Of a stretch of 64,000 bases of DNA, positions 20,101-30,686 are shown in pieces. How positions within the stretch are numbered: the first letter of the stretch is position 1; each line of letters starts with the position of its first letter. The notes under the pieces are model-generated. The model did not search any database. It saw only the letters and a list, made by a program, of their open reading frames with translations, and was not told the origin of the DNA. A program made the position numbers and the translations under genes. Source of the stretch: Prorocentrum cordatum (Eukaryota; Sar; Dinophyceae; Prorocentrales; Prorocentraceae); NCBI GenBank assembly GCA_963575745.1, contig CAUYUJ010015303.1, positions 16,708 to 80,707 on the forward strand. Direction: 5' to 3'.

Positions 20101-22740
20101 GGGGGAGCTTCGTCGGCCGTCGTCGAATCGAACGGGGCAATCCTGGCTGGGTGCTCGGGGGCTTCGACGTTCGCCAAGATGTTGCTACTAGGACCGCTAT
20201 TGGAGGCCCGTGAGAGCAGGAACTTGTTGTATGTGCGTAATGTGGTGGACGACATCACTGTTCAGTGTTGCGGGCCCAAGCATCAGGTGGCGGCCCAACT
20301 GGCTGGGGGAGTAGAGTCTCTGATCAAGAGTTTCAAGCGGCTGCAGCTCCCTGTGGCGTTTAAGAAGTGTGCCTACCTTTGCTCGAAGGAGGTTGAGGCG
20401 CACCTGTCCAAGGCCTGGTCCCTCCCCACCTCTTGCCGCACCGACACGGCGAGGAATCTTGGGACCAACGCTACCTTGGGAGGCCTCCGCAGGATCGGTA
20501 TTCAGAACTCAAGGTTTGCAGGTGCGTCGCGCAGGGCCAGGAGGCTCAAGATACTACAAGGAGCTGGAGCCGACATCGGGATGGTTCACAGGATGGGGCC
20601 AGTGGCATCGGCCCTATGGGGATCATCGGTCTCTGGAGTGGCCCCCACAAAAATGGCTGGGCTCCGTATCGGTGCTGCTAGTTCCCTTGGCAGGCTCCCG
20701 AAAGGTGCTTCGGTTGGGCTCAGGATGTACACGTACGGGCTTGGGGTCAAGGTAGACCCTCTAGTGGTTTACGTGGGGCGCGTGCTTTTCATGTGGGCGA
20801 CTGCTGTTTGGGAAGCTGTCCCTCACGTTCAGGTGTTGGCCTATACCATGAGGGTCTCGATCGCCAAGTTTCAGAATTCAGCTCAGCCCTGGAGGTCAGC
20901 GTCTTCCCCCAGCGACGTCGCGCTTTTAACGTTGCGGGGCATAGGCTGGGACTTTGTAGACCAGCACACCATCAAAGATGACTTGAACGTTGTGCATGAC
21001 TTGCTCAGGCTCTCCCCGATGCAGGTCAGGTCTATGATCAGGCAAGGTGCTGTGCGAGCGTCAGATAGGCATGCCCTTCTCTTGCAGAATGGCCTTGAGG
21101 GGCCACCTGTGTACCCTATTTTCTGGGATGGCATTTCCAGGATGTTCATGGAGAAGTCCGAAACCTGGGGGAAGCACCATCAGCGATGTTTAAGAGGTTT
21201 GGTCTCGGGAGCTCACTGGCCCCAAGCCCGACTTCATGCTCACAACCTCCACGATGATGATCTTTGTCCAGTGTGCAAGGGGGGCCCAGGTACTTTGTGG
21301 CACCGTCAGTACGAGTGCCCTGCGCACGAAGCCCGGCGGCGAGACCATGCGAGTGCTCACTTGTGTAGGTGTGCGCAGAGAGTGATGCAGTTCGGGCCGC
21401 TCATGGCGGAGAGGTTCGCGAGGTGCATCTTTCCTCACCCTCGCTCGCTCTTCGACGTCGAGGAGCCCACGCAAACAGTTCACTGGCACGAGAGGCCCGA
21501 GACGGGGCTTTTGACGGGGTTGTTATTCCTGGACGGGTCGGCCAAATACATGGGCCTCGATGGACTCACTCGGGCTGGATGGAGTATCGTATCGGTCGAC
21601 AGGTTTGGGGAGTTGCTCTCGGCGGCCTATGGTCCAGTTCCTCTGAGTGCGGCCCCGCAGCAAACTAGCAAAGATGGGGAAGACTATGCTGTATATATGC
21701 TTACGCAAGTTGGTCTTCCCCCGTTTCAATGCTATATAGATTGCCAGAGCACTCTGGATTCGCTGGCTCGGGGCCCTGGGTTCGCGGAGGGCCCTGGAGC
21801 CCCCCGCGGTCATCTTTGGGGCCCCGTGTGGAGCTCGTTCACTCTCAGCGATTTCGAGTGCTTCAAGACGCTCGGCCACGCCACGGCGGCCGATGTCGAG
21901 GCGGGCAGGAGCAGTGTTTGGGAAAGACGGGCCAATGGGCTCGCAGATAAGTTCGCCAAACTAGGAGCCGAGTGTCACGGGGTCAGCGACGAAGAGGCCA
22001 GCCTGTACAGAGGCCTCAGGTGCCTCGCCCGTGAGGCCTGCAGGTGGGCTGGATCGGTGGAGGTTCTGATGTCCAACGGGCCCCGTGACACTACAGGCCT
22101 AGTGCCCAGGTCGACAGGCAGCGATGGCCAAGGGCAGCACTCACAAGAGGTGGAGGCCCTCGGCCAGGCCCTGGGCGACGATCAAAGGGAGGTGGGAGGT
22201 TCTTCGGACTTGGGGGAGGAGTGGCGTTCATTCTCTCGGCAAGTGTTTCGGGCCAACGGCCATGCTTTTTTGGCCAGCCCTGTCATTGAACCTCCTGGAA
22301 ACCCCAGGGGTAGGATCCAATTTTGTTGTCGGTGCGGATCGTTTTTCTCAGGGGCTCCCAATGCTGGAGCTAAAGGCCTGTGCAGGCCCAAACTCACGAC
22401 GGGTGGAATTAATGACCAGCTGAGAAGGATTCGGCAGGGCAAGTTTCCCTCGTATAAGAAGGACCTGAAGAATTTGACTCTGGGGGCTCATGAGAGCCTG
22501 AGCCTCGCCGAGCAGAGGGTCTTGGCTCAGTCGCTGGTAGAGGATGGCCAGGCCCCCCAGGGAACTTCAGGTCCTGTGACTGTCGGCTCCGCGGAAGGCT
22601 TCGCCCCGCGAGAGCAGGTGTTGGATTCGTTCGGCCTGTCCGAGTCGGATTTATCCTGGGTCAAGGACCTAGGGGCCGCCTCCCTCCGAGCCTCGGACTG
22701 CGGGTTCGAGTCAGACTCGGAGGCCTCCGATTTTGGCTGA
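17200..22740 (+). CDS. LINE ORF2: endonuclease, reverse transcriptase, RNase H
   Basis: The frame is open far upstream; 17200 is its first ATG after the ORF1 stop. The endonuclease (about 17950-18740) shows GANVNSW, VTLQETR, GDWNFTP, LDFFVVSS and FPHCPVL. The reverse transcriptase (about 19560-20640) shows DKPTGGVRPIGLP, motif A as LLDLAKFYENVN, a motif B region AGCSGASTFAK and motif C as NVVDDITV. The finger CPVCKGGPGTLWHRQYEC lies at about 21268. RNase H (about 21505-21990) shows FLDGSAK, GEDYAVY, YIDCQSTLDS and NGLADKFAK. The C-terminal domain (about 22313-22470) has FCCRCGSFF, GLCRP and LRRIRQGKFP. Between 17280 and 17660 another frame looks more protein-like (FRFGEEYVVVSL, then TFFVDGMRVDADGYGGDGWF), so compensating frameshifts around the 54-bp repeats are possible. 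Confidence 0.88.
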   Translation: MRDDLLFDSMQFRQRDGTLKELDEKDWPVLGSALARSTSSYRLGKGGRDSAPRSHTPLPASSMASSSSTATSASSMIPQLARSSGLGASAAQEHTPQLARSSGLGTCAAQRLPPQLARSSGLGASPSCEARPSSWMACASTQTATAATAGSSRGVRTQQSSPPALPSPRAPLPQEAGVSARGEGGQDVLLAQHPDAEARLAGSVRGLLRPQVEPDADSKTHWLKSDGRAEVPPARNLLADDRVSGVARGSADLCIFGANVNSWSTADTVVNWVRDQADVGGSGAESWGLVQSKFQVVTLQETRLKSPDKIISAQSWACRNGYQVSLGKALSTGDGPLQSSGGVGILVAGEIASRPLDLPGLGRFDGRIVGRVINAGFDQGLEIYSVYLVNDIGVTGENLELLEVLGALLLCSKRPWVVQGDWNFTPTALQLSGWIQHVHGVLASSGQATCSACAPRTARGEDMEEEELTEHDGGGRELDFFVVSSAISSCIKDVQAIRGAPLFPHCPVLLRLGNLCQTAVVQQQTRFKPFSTALMGPLPQERDIQWSDPLNSDLNALAREWFGEAEARLVEIHGISDQKGYVGRSAGPQSRKVPLVALLERDHRRRFSKQTVCWISFEALLKKAKAISAGNPGAKGRALLGSWKLKLFDILEDLQLTEDGPTKAQLHTIVRAASGEGSWNDDVNGAICKECTRRQRLDAASQLAKWKEWAKSAVSGGGKAAHAFSKQQVSCGFSRGTSDDPRLPVAGQAAVQELVDARHPMWFRAGRGPAPSSWEVPADEPALSPLRLEDLHRVCKMYGPAAGLGWDGFHPRWILQLPESYQFRLLEILTLFEVDPGAVVMFLTNVVFLDKPTGGVRPIGLPCLFTKLWSRLRQPYCRSWEKSHVYEFFWGSGPDTTCERAGWVHNLLGAHCRKAGFESASALLDLAKFYENVNHGDLLVAAKRFGFPVRLVKAYCTIYAGYRVLLYGGASSAVVESNGAILAGCSGASTFAKMLLLGPLLEARESRNLLYVRNVVDDITVQCCGPKHQVAAQLAGGVESLIKSFKRLQLPVAFKKCAYLCSKEVEAHLSKAWSLPTSCRTDTARNLGTNATLGGLRRIGIQNSRFAGASRRARRLKILQGAGADIGMVHRMGPVASALWGSSVSGVAPTKMAGLRIGAASSLGRLPKGASVGLRMYTYGLGVKVDPLVVYVGRVLFMWATAVWEAVPHVQVLAYTMRVSIAKFQNSAQPWRSASSPSDVALLTLRGIGWDFVDQHTIKDDLNVVHDLLRLSPMQVRSMIRQGAVRASDRHALLLQNGLEGPPVYPIFWDGISRMFMEKSETWGKHHQRCLRGLVSGAHWPQARLHAHNLHDDDLCPVCKGGPGTLWHRQYECPAHEARRRDHASAHLCRCAQRVMQFGPLMAERFARCIFPHPRSLFDVEEPTQTVHWHERPETGLLTGLLFLDGSAKYMGLDGLTRAGWSIVSVDRFGELLSAAYGPVPLSAAPQQTSKDGEDYAVYMLTQVGLPPFQCYIDCQSTLDSLARGPGFAEGPGAPRGHLWGPVWSSFTLSDFECFKTLGHATAADVEAGRSSVWERRANGLADKFAKLGAECHGVSDEEASLYRGLRCLAREACRWAGSVEVLMSNGPRDTTGLVPRSTGSDGQGQHSQEVEALGQALGDDQREVGGSSDLGEEWRSFSRQVFRANGHAFLASPVIEPPGNPRGRIQFCCRCGSFFSGAPNAGAKGLCRPKLTTGGINDQLRRIRQGKFPSYKKDLKNLTLGAHESLSLAEQRVLAQSLVEDGQAPQGTSGPVTVGSAEGFAPREQVLDSFGLSESDLSWVKDLGAASLRASDCGFESDSEASDFG
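17431..17568 (+). repeat. Three 54-bp repeats with an identical 30-nt hairpin
   Basis: An identical 30-nt segment recurs at 17431, 17485 and 17539. It begins CCCCAAC and ends GTTGGGG, so each copy can form a 7-bp stem. The 54-bp period keeps the reading frame, adding PQLARSSGLG in the ORF2 frame or PTGPLLGVG in the alternative frame. Confidence 0.85.
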
Positions 22741-22778
22741 ACGAGGAGGTGCTCTGGCTTTAGGCCCGTCCCCAACAA

Positions 22779-22793
22779 CCTCCTCCCCCTCCT
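22779..22793 (+). repeat. Right target-site duplication of LINE-2
   Basis: This is the second copy of CCTCCTCCCCCTCCT, directly after the LINE's final AACAA. Confidence 0.7.
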
Positions 22794-22880
22794 CCTCCTC
22801 CTCCTCCTCCTCCTCCTCATCATCATCATCATCATCAGCAGCATCATCATCATCAGCATCATCAGCAGCAGCAGCATCAG

Positions 22881-22951
<71 letters not shown>

Positions 22952-22952
22952 C

Positions 22953-22985
<33 letters not shown>

Positions 22986-22992
22986 GCATCAG

Positions 22993-23071
<79 letters not shown>

Positions 23072-23077
23072 GTCGTT

Positions 23078-23138
<61 letters not shown>

Positions 23139-24298
23139 ACCTCATCAGCACCATCACCATCAGCATCATCATTAGCATCAGCATAATCATCATCAGCAGC
23201 AGTAGCATCACCATCATCAGCATCGTTAGCCGAACATCATGATCATCGTCACCATCAGCATCAGCATCAGCATCATCATAGGCATCATCATCATCATCAT
23301 TATCGTCATCATCACCGTGATCATTATCATCATCATCATCATCATCCGCATCATCATCATCAGCATCATCATCAGCATCATCATCAGCATCATCAGCAGC
23401 CTCCTCCTGCTCCTCCTCCTCCTCCTCTCCTGCTCCTCCTCCTTCCTCCTCGCTGCTCCTCCCTCCTCCTCCTCCATCCCCTCCTCCTCCTCCTCCGCCT
23501 CCTCCTCCGCCTCCTCCTCCTCCTCCTCCTCCTCATCCTCCTCCGCCCTCCTCCTCCTCCTCTTCACTCTTCATCTCATCCTCCTCCTCCTCCTCGTCCT
23601 CGTCCCTCCTCCTCCTCCTCCTCCTCCTCGTCCCCCCCTCCCTCCCTCCTCCTCCACCTCCTCCTCCTCCTCCTCCTCTCCTCCTCCCTCCTCCTCCTCC
23701 TCCCCCCGTTTTCTTCTCCTTCCTCCTCCTCCTCCTCCTCCCCCCCTCCTCCTCGCCTCCTCCTCGTGCTTCCGCCTCGCTCCTCCTCATCTTCCTCCTC
23801 CTCCTCCATCATCATCATCAGCAGCATCATCATCATCATCATCTCATCATCATCAAATACATCATCATATCATCATCATCATCATCATCATAATCATCAT
23901 CATCATCATCTCATAACAGCAGCATCAACTCATTATTCATCATCATCAGCAATCCATCAGCATCATCATCATCAGCATCATCAGCATCATCAGCAGCAGT
24001 TCATCATCAGCATCATCATCATCATCATCCCATCATCATCCACATCTGCATCAGCATCAGCATCAGCATCATCAGCAGCCTCGTCCTCCTCCTCATCATC
24101 ATCATCATCATCATCAGCAGCATCATCATCGTCATCATCATCATCAGCATCAGCATCAGCATCAGCATCAGCATCATCATCAGCATCAGCATCAGCATCA
24201 GCATCATCATCACCATCATCATCATCATCAACATCAGCATCAGCATCATCCTCATCATCAGAATCATAATCATCATCATCATCATCAGCAGCAGCATC

Positions 24299-24346
<48 letters not shown>

Positions 24347-24420
24347 AACAACAACACTCTTCCTCCTCCTCCTCCTCCTTTTCCTTCTCCTCCTCCTCCT
24401 CTGCCTCCTCCTCCTCCGGT
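22794..24420 (+). repeat. CTC, CAT/CAG, CTC, CAT/CAG, CAA and CTC arrays
   Basis: Triplet arrays follow one another: CTC to about 22816, CAT/CAG to about 23395, CTC to about 23800, CAT/CAG to about 24297, CAA from 24298 to about 24345, then CTC to about 24418. The order mirrors the array left of LINE-2. The Ile, Ser, Met, Glu and Asp homopolymer frames on both strands are artefacts. Confidence 0.95.
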
Positions 24421-25952
24421 TTCAGGCAGCGCGAAGCGAAGGACCTGCTCGCGCCTCTCGTTTCAGCTTGCTGCTTGTTGCCGATTTTCCAAAATATTAT
24501 GAGACCATCCATGTCCAGGAACTCAGGGACAAGTTTCTGGGGTTCGGAGTGCCCACTTGTTTCATGAAGCTCGTTTGCAATGTATGGAAGGGGCCCCAGA
24601 TCCTGCGGCTCGGGCAGCACCATGCCCAGTCGATTTTGTTCGCAACCCTGGGCCTCCCTGCAGGAGATTGATATAATGATATTTCAATCAAGGTCCATGC
24701 TGTCCGCGTGTGTCAACCGCCAGCCGCTAGTACTTTTGTTTTAGTTATATCGACGATTCCAGCGTCGGGGTGTCCAGTACAGATCGAAACATCACCCGAG
24801 GCATGGCAGCTTCTGCAGGGAAAGATTTCAAAAAATGCGTGCGCAGTTTGAAGGCAACTCTCAATGATATGGTCGCCATCGTTTCGAGCAGCGCCTGCCT
24901 TGCGAGAGAGATATGCCGAAAACTAGGTTTTCCCAGAGAGACTGCAGTCAGCAATGTAGCATATCTTGGGATTGATCAAGCCCGCCCCGCGCCACGCGCC
25001 CGGCCTGGCACTAGGAGCAAGCAGCGCAGTCGGTTTCAGAAGATGCGGATGCGGTTCCGAAAGCACAAGCGTTTGGCTAAAACGGTGCATGGTTGCGCCA
25101 AGCGTTCTTTCCAACGTGTTTTTAAAACCGGAGTTTCCACGGGCGCGGCCTTCGGTACAGAGGTCCAGGGCCTGAGCGACGCCGAGTGGCTCCAGTTTCG
25201 CCGTCTGCAGGCCTGGGTACATTCACCTCAGCATGGGGGCACCAGCTTGCGTGCCAAGACGGTTATTTTCGAAGACGAGAGTGCTCGATCGGCGTTAGCC
25301 CCAGCGTTGCAGTGGTGTCGGATGGTGTGGTTGGCCCAGTCTAAAAACTTATCATGCGCTCTGTTCCCTCCCCACACTCTGTCGCATGTGGAGCGAAGCT
25401 CGCGCCAGCGAGGCCACCACTTGGCATGAGAGCACAGGCCCAATCGGGAGAGCCTGCCTCGCAGCTCGTCGTGCTGGGTGGGTGGCTTCCGATCCGCTGC
25501 TTTGGCGGGATCACAACGATCTCGAAATTAACGTCGGCCAAGTAACACCTGCCTTGCAGTTCGATCTGTTGGCGGCAGGGCTCCCGCGTCAGCATGAGCT
25601 TTCTTTGGCACGTCAGCTCCGCCTGCCGGCAGGGCATTGTGCGATTTTTGATGTGATTCGTAGTGCTGCCTGTTCTCAGAAAAGTATGAGGTTCTCGAGG
25701 TATCAACGTTTCTTGGCCCGGTGCTGTGCGTGCGACGGCCTCTGGACCGAGCGTGCTCGCCTGGCAGGGTACAAGACGGCGGGCCGCTGCCAGTGCGGTC
25801 AAGTAGATACTGTTCACCATCGATTATACACGTGCACCCTGCCGGAAGTCCAGGCAGCGAGGGCCTGGGCAGAGGTTCCTGAGCAGTTTTTGGACGTTGC
25901 GAGGGATAGCGATGATCCGCCGACCCCAGAGGCGTGTGCGATATCCTTCTGA
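24421..25952 (+). pseudogene. LINE-3 fragment: reverse transcriptase to finger, frames broken
   Basis: The fragment starts right after a CTC tract. The first frame (24468-24671) gives LLVADFPKYYETIHV, matching motif A, then FGVP and ATLGLPAGD, matching the motif B region. A frame change leads to YIDD at 24746-24757 (motif C) and a basic region to about 25380. A second frame change leads to a frame ending at 25952 with CQCGQVDTVHHRLYTC, a Cys/His finger like LWHR...C in the other LINEs. RNase H and the C-terminal domain are missing. It is 5'-truncated, 3'-truncated by the satellite, and cannot make a working enzyme. It is less GC-rich than its neighbours. Confidence 0.78.
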
Positions 25953-25974
25953 GCTGGATACCACACCCGACAAT

Positions 25975-26400
25975 TTTTCGCCCCAAACCGCCCCGCCGTC
26001 GACCTGATCCGACACCCCCACCCCGCCTTGGGACCACGAATTCTCGCCCAAAATCGACCAACACCCTCCTCCATGCCCCGGCACCTCCACCCCTTGGAGC
26101 TTTTGTTTTTGTGCCCCCCCACCCCAAGAAGTCTCGCCCAAAATCGACCAACACCCCCCTTCATGCTCCAGCACCCCCACCCCTTGGAGCGTTTGTTTTT
26201 TGTGCTCCCCACCCCACGATGTCTCGCCCAAAATCGACCAACACTCCCCTCCATGCCCCGGCACCCCCAATCCTTCGAGCCTCTGTTTTTAGCCCCCCAC
26301 CTTACGAATTCTCGCCCAAAATCGACCAACACTCTCCTCCATGCCCCACTCCTGGGAGCCTCGATTTTTGGACACCCCCACCCCGCGAATTCTCGCCCAA
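25975..26400 (+). repeat. 80-91-bp satellite, left block
   Basis: CTCGCCCAAAATCGACCAAC recurs near 26042, 26132, 26223 and 26311. The whole block, starting with CGCCGTCGACCTGATCCGAC, is nearly repeated at 29367-29790. Confidence 0.9.
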
Positions 26401-26500
26401 NNNNNNNNNNNNNNNNNNNNNNNNNNNNNNNNNNNNNNNNNNNNNNNNNNNNNNNNNNNNNNNNNNNNNNNNNNNNNNNNNNNNNNNNNNNNNNNNNNNN
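26401..26500. other. Assembly gap, 100 N
   Basis: Exactly 100 undetermined bases, the usual placeholder for a gap of unknown size, at the junction of two satellites. The true length cannot be read from this sequence. Confidence 0.99.
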
Positions 26501-29366
26501 GGCATTCCCACCCCGAGAGAACTCTGTTCTTGGGACCTCCCACTCGACAAATTCTAGCCCAGATCATACCCACGCCCCCCACCTGGCCCCTTCCTGGTCT
26601 GGCATTCTCACCCCGAGAGAGTTCTATTCTTGGGACCCCCCACTCGACAACGTCTGGCCCAGAACCTACCCACGCCCCCCACCTGGCCCCTTCCTGTTCT
26701 GCCATTCTGACCCCGAGAGAACTCTGTTCTTGAGCACCCCCACTCGACAACTTCTGGGCCAGAAATCCTACCAACGCCCCCCACCTAGCCCCTCTTCCTG
26801 GTTTTGGCATTCTTCACCCCGGAGAGCACTCGGTTCTGGGGCCCCCCACTCGACAAATTCTGGCCCAGAACCTATACCCACGGCCCCCCACCTGGCCCCA
26901 CACCCTGGTCTGGCATTCTCTCACCCGACAAGAATTCTGTTTCTCGGACCCCCCACTCGGGACAAATTTCTGGCCCGGGATTCCTACCCAACGCCCCCCA
27001 CCTGGCCCTTCCTAGGTTCTGGCATGCTCACCCGAGTAACACTTTTTCTTGGGACTATCATCTCGACAAACCTTTCGCACCCAGACCCTACCCACGCCCC
27101 CCACCCGGCCCCTGCCTCGTCTGGCATTCTCACCCCGAGAGAACTACCTTCTTGGGACCCTCCACTCGACAAATTCTGGCCCAGAGCCTGCCCACGCCCC
27201 CCACCTGGCCCTCTCCTGCTCTGGCATTCCCACCCCGAGAGAACTCTGTTCTTCGGACCCCCCACTCGACAAATTCTGGCCCAGATCATACCCACGCTCC
27301 CCACCTGGCCCCCTCCTGGTCTGGCATTCTCACCCGAGGGGGGGGAAATCTTTGTTCTTTGGAAACCATCACTCGACAATATTCTTCGCCAGCCCTACCC
27401 ACGCCCCCCCCACCTGGCCTCCTTCCTGGCCCCCTGGCATTTCCCACCCCGATGGGGAGAACTCTCTGTCTTGGGACCCTCCACCTCGGAACCAAAATTC
27501 TAGCCCAGACCATACCCACAGCCCCCCACCTGGCCCCTTTCCTGGTGTATGGCTGGCTCACCCGAGGGGGAAGAAAAACTTTGTTCTTGGGACCCATCAC
27601 TCGACAAATCCTTCGCCCAGACCCTACCCACGCCCCCCACCCGGCCCCTGCCTCGTCTGGCATGCTCACCCCGAGAGAGTTATATTCTTGGGACCCTCCA
27701 CTCGACAAATTCTGGCCCAGAACCTGCCCACGCCCCCCACCTGGCCCCCTCCTGGTCTGGCATTCCTCACCCCGAGAGAACTCTGTTCTTGGGACCCCCC
27801 ACTCGACAAATTCTAGCCCAGATCATACCCACGCCCCCCACCTGGCCCCTTCCTGGTCTGGCATTCTCACCCCGAGAGAGTTCTATTCTTGGGACCCCCC
27901 ACTCGACAACTTCTGGCCCAGAACCTACCCACGCTCCCCACCTGGCCCCTTCCTGTTCTGCCATTCTGACCCCGAGAGAACTCTGTTCTTGAGCACCCCC
28001 ACTCGACAACTTCTGGGCCAGATCCTACCCACGCCCCCCACCTGGCCCCTTCCTGGTTTGGCATTCTCACCCCGAGAGCACTCTGTTCTTGGGGCCCCCC
28101 ACTCGACAAATTCTGGCCCAAAACCTACCCGCGCCCCCCACCTGGCCCCTCCCTCGTCTGGCATTCTCACCCCGACAGAATTCTGTTCTCGGACCCCCCA
28201 CTCGACAACTTCTGGTTCGGATCCTACCCACACCCCCCACCTGGCCCCTTCCTGGTCTGGCATGCTCGCCCCGAGAACACTTTTTCCTTGGGACCCATCA
28301 CTCGACAAACCCTTCGCCCAGACCCTACCCACGCCCCCCACCCGGCCCCTGCCTCGTCTGGCATTCTCACCCCGAGAGAACGACCCTTCTTGGGACCCTC
28401 CACTCGACAAGTTCTGGCCCAGAACCTGCCCACGCCCCCCACCTGGCCCTCTCCTGGACTGGCATTCCCACCCCGAGAGAACGCTGTTCTTGGGACCCCC
28501 CACTCGACAAATTCTGGCCCAGATCATACCCACGCCCCCCACCTGGCCCCTTCCTGGTCTGGCATTCTCACCATGAGAAAACTTTGTTCTTGGGCCCCAT
28601 CACTCGACAAATTCTTCGCCCAGACCCTACCCACGCCCCTCACCCGGCCCCTGCCTCGTCTGGCATTCTCACCCCGAGAGAATTATATTCTTGGGACCCT
28701 CCACTCGACAAATTCTGGCCCAGAACCTGCCCACGCCCCCCACCTGGCCCTCTCCTGCTCTGGCATTCCCACTCCGAGAGAACTCTGTTCTTCGGAACCC
28801 CCACTCGACAAATTCTGGCCCAGATCATACCCACGCCCCCCACCTGGCCCCTTCCTGGTCTGGCATTCTCACCCCGAGAAAACTCTAGTTCTTGGGACCC
28901 CCCACTCGACAAATTCTGGCCCAGAACCTACCCACGCCCCCCCTGGCCCTTTGGTCTGCCATTTCTGACCCCGACAGAACTCTGTTGTTGAGAGCCCCCA
29001 CTCGTCAACTTCTGGCCCAGAACCTATCCGCGCCCCCCACCTGGTCCCTTCCTGGTCTGGCATTCTCACCCCGAGAGAACTCTGTGCTTGGGATCCCCCA
29101 CTCGACAAATTCAGGCTCAGAACCTACCCGCGCCGTCCACCCGCCCCCTTCCTGGTCTGGCATTCTCACCCCGAGAGAACTCTGTTCTTGGAACCCCCAC
29201 TCGACAAATTCTCGCCCAGAACCTACCCACGGCCCCCACCTGGCCACTCCCTGGTCTGGCATTCTCACTCCGAGAAAACTCCGTTCTTGGGACCCACCAC
29301 TCGACAAATTCGGATCCAGAATCTATCCACGCCCCCCACCTGGCCCCTCCCTGGTCTGGCATTCTC
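26501..29366 (+). repeat. 100-bp satellite array
   Basis: GCATTCTCAC-type starts fall at 27861, 27961, 28061 and 28161, an exact 100-bp period. Each unit has CCCCGAGAGAACTCTGTTCT, CCCACTCGACAA, TCTGGCCCAGA and CCCACCTGGCCCC segments. Units near 27000-27600 are more irregular. The long Pro/Thr-rich frames are artefacts. Confidence 0.95.
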
Positions 29367-30020
29367 GCCCCGCCGTCGACCTGATCCGACACCCCCACCC
29401 CGCCTTGGGACCACGAGTTCTCGCCCAAAATCGACCAACACCCTCCTCCATGCCCCGGCACCTCCACCCCTTGGAGCTTTTGTTTTTGTGGCCCCCCACC
29501 CCAAGAAGTCTCGCCCAAAATCGACCAACACCCCCCTTCATGCTCCAGCACCCCCACCCCTTGGAGCGTTTGTTTTTTGGGCTCCCCACCCCACGATGTC
29601 TCGCCCAAAATCGACCAACACTCCCCTCCATGCCCCGGCACCCCCAATCCTTCGAGCCTCTGTCTTTTAGCCCCCCACCTTACGAATTCTCGCCCAAAAT
29701 CGACCAACACTCTCCTCCATGCCCCGACACCTCCACTCCTGGGAGCCTCGATTTTTGGACACCCCCACCCCGCGAATTCTCGCCCAAAATCGACCCACAC
29801 CTCTCCTCTATGCCCCCTCCATGCCCCGGCACCCCCAACCTTTGGAGCGTCGGTTTTTGGATCCCCCCACCCCACGATTTCTCCCCCAAAATCGACCAAC
29901 ACTCCCCTCCATGCCCCCTCCATGCCCCGACACCCCCAACCTTTGGAGCCTTTGTTTTTGAAGCCCCCCATCCCACGACTTCTCGCCTAAAATCGACGAA
30001 CACCTCCCTCCATATTCTCA
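29367..30020 (+). repeat. 80-91-bp satellite, right block
   Basis: This block repeats 25975-26400 almost base for base at its start and extends it with further units. Confidence 0.92.
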
Positions 30021-30660
30021 CCCCGAGGGAAAACTGTTCTTGGGACCCCCCGCTCGACAAATCCTGGCCCCGAACCTACCCACGCCCCCCACCTTGCTCC
30101 CTGGTCTGGCATTCTCACTCCGAGAGAACTCTCTCCTTGGGACCCACCACTCGTCAAATTCTGGCCCAGAACCTGGCCACGCCCCCCGCCTGGCCCCCTC
30201 CTGGTCTGGCAGTCTCACCCCGAGCGACCGCTGTTCTTGGGACCCCCCGCTCGACAAATCCTGGCCCAGAACCCGCCCACGCCCCCCACCTGGCCCCCTC
30301 CTGGTCTGGCATTCTCACCCCGAGAGCACTCTGCTCTTGGGACCCCCCACTCGACAAATTCTGTCCAAGAACCCCCCCGCTCGACAATTCCACGGCCAGA
30401 CTCTACCGACGCCCCCCACCTGGCCCCTTCCTGGTCTGGCATTCTCACCCCGAGAGAACTCTGTTCTTGGGCCCCCCCCCCACTCGACAATTCCTGGCGC
30501 AGAACCCACCGACGCCCTCCACCTGGCGCCTTCCTGATCTGGCCTTCTCACCCCCAGAGAACTCTGTTCTTCGAACCCCCCGCTCGACAACTCCTGGCCC
30601 GCCAGCTACCAACGCCCCCCTCTAGACCCCCGCCTGGCCTAGCATCTATACCCCCGGCCC
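30021..30660 (+). repeat. 100-bp satellite array, second block
   Basis: The units are the same as at 26501-29366 and become increasingly diverged toward 30660, where the Helitron side begins. Confidence 0.9.
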
Positions 30661-30686
30661 ACGCAGCGTCTACAATGGAACCCCCA

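Larger units (their letters stand above)
15872..22778 (+). mobile_element. LINE-2 of this window: non-LTR retrotransposon with two ORFs, near full length
   Basis: The element is 6907 bp between 15-bp direct repeats. It has a 5' leader of about 124 bases, an ORF1 with a zinc finger and coiled coil, and an ORF2 with endonuclease, reverse transcriptase, RNase H and a terminal zinc domain. The 3' untranslated region is only about 38 bases. The main ORF2 frame is open from the endonuclease to its stop, so this is the best-preserved retroelement here. Confidence 0.85.

Noticed and set aside
22527-24623. Homopolymer-rich frames on both strands
   Set aside because: Translations of trinucleotide arrays.
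25934-30625. 590-aa and similar Pro/Thr/His-rich frames
   Set aside because: They read through satellite units; no start, domain or codon pattern supports a gene.
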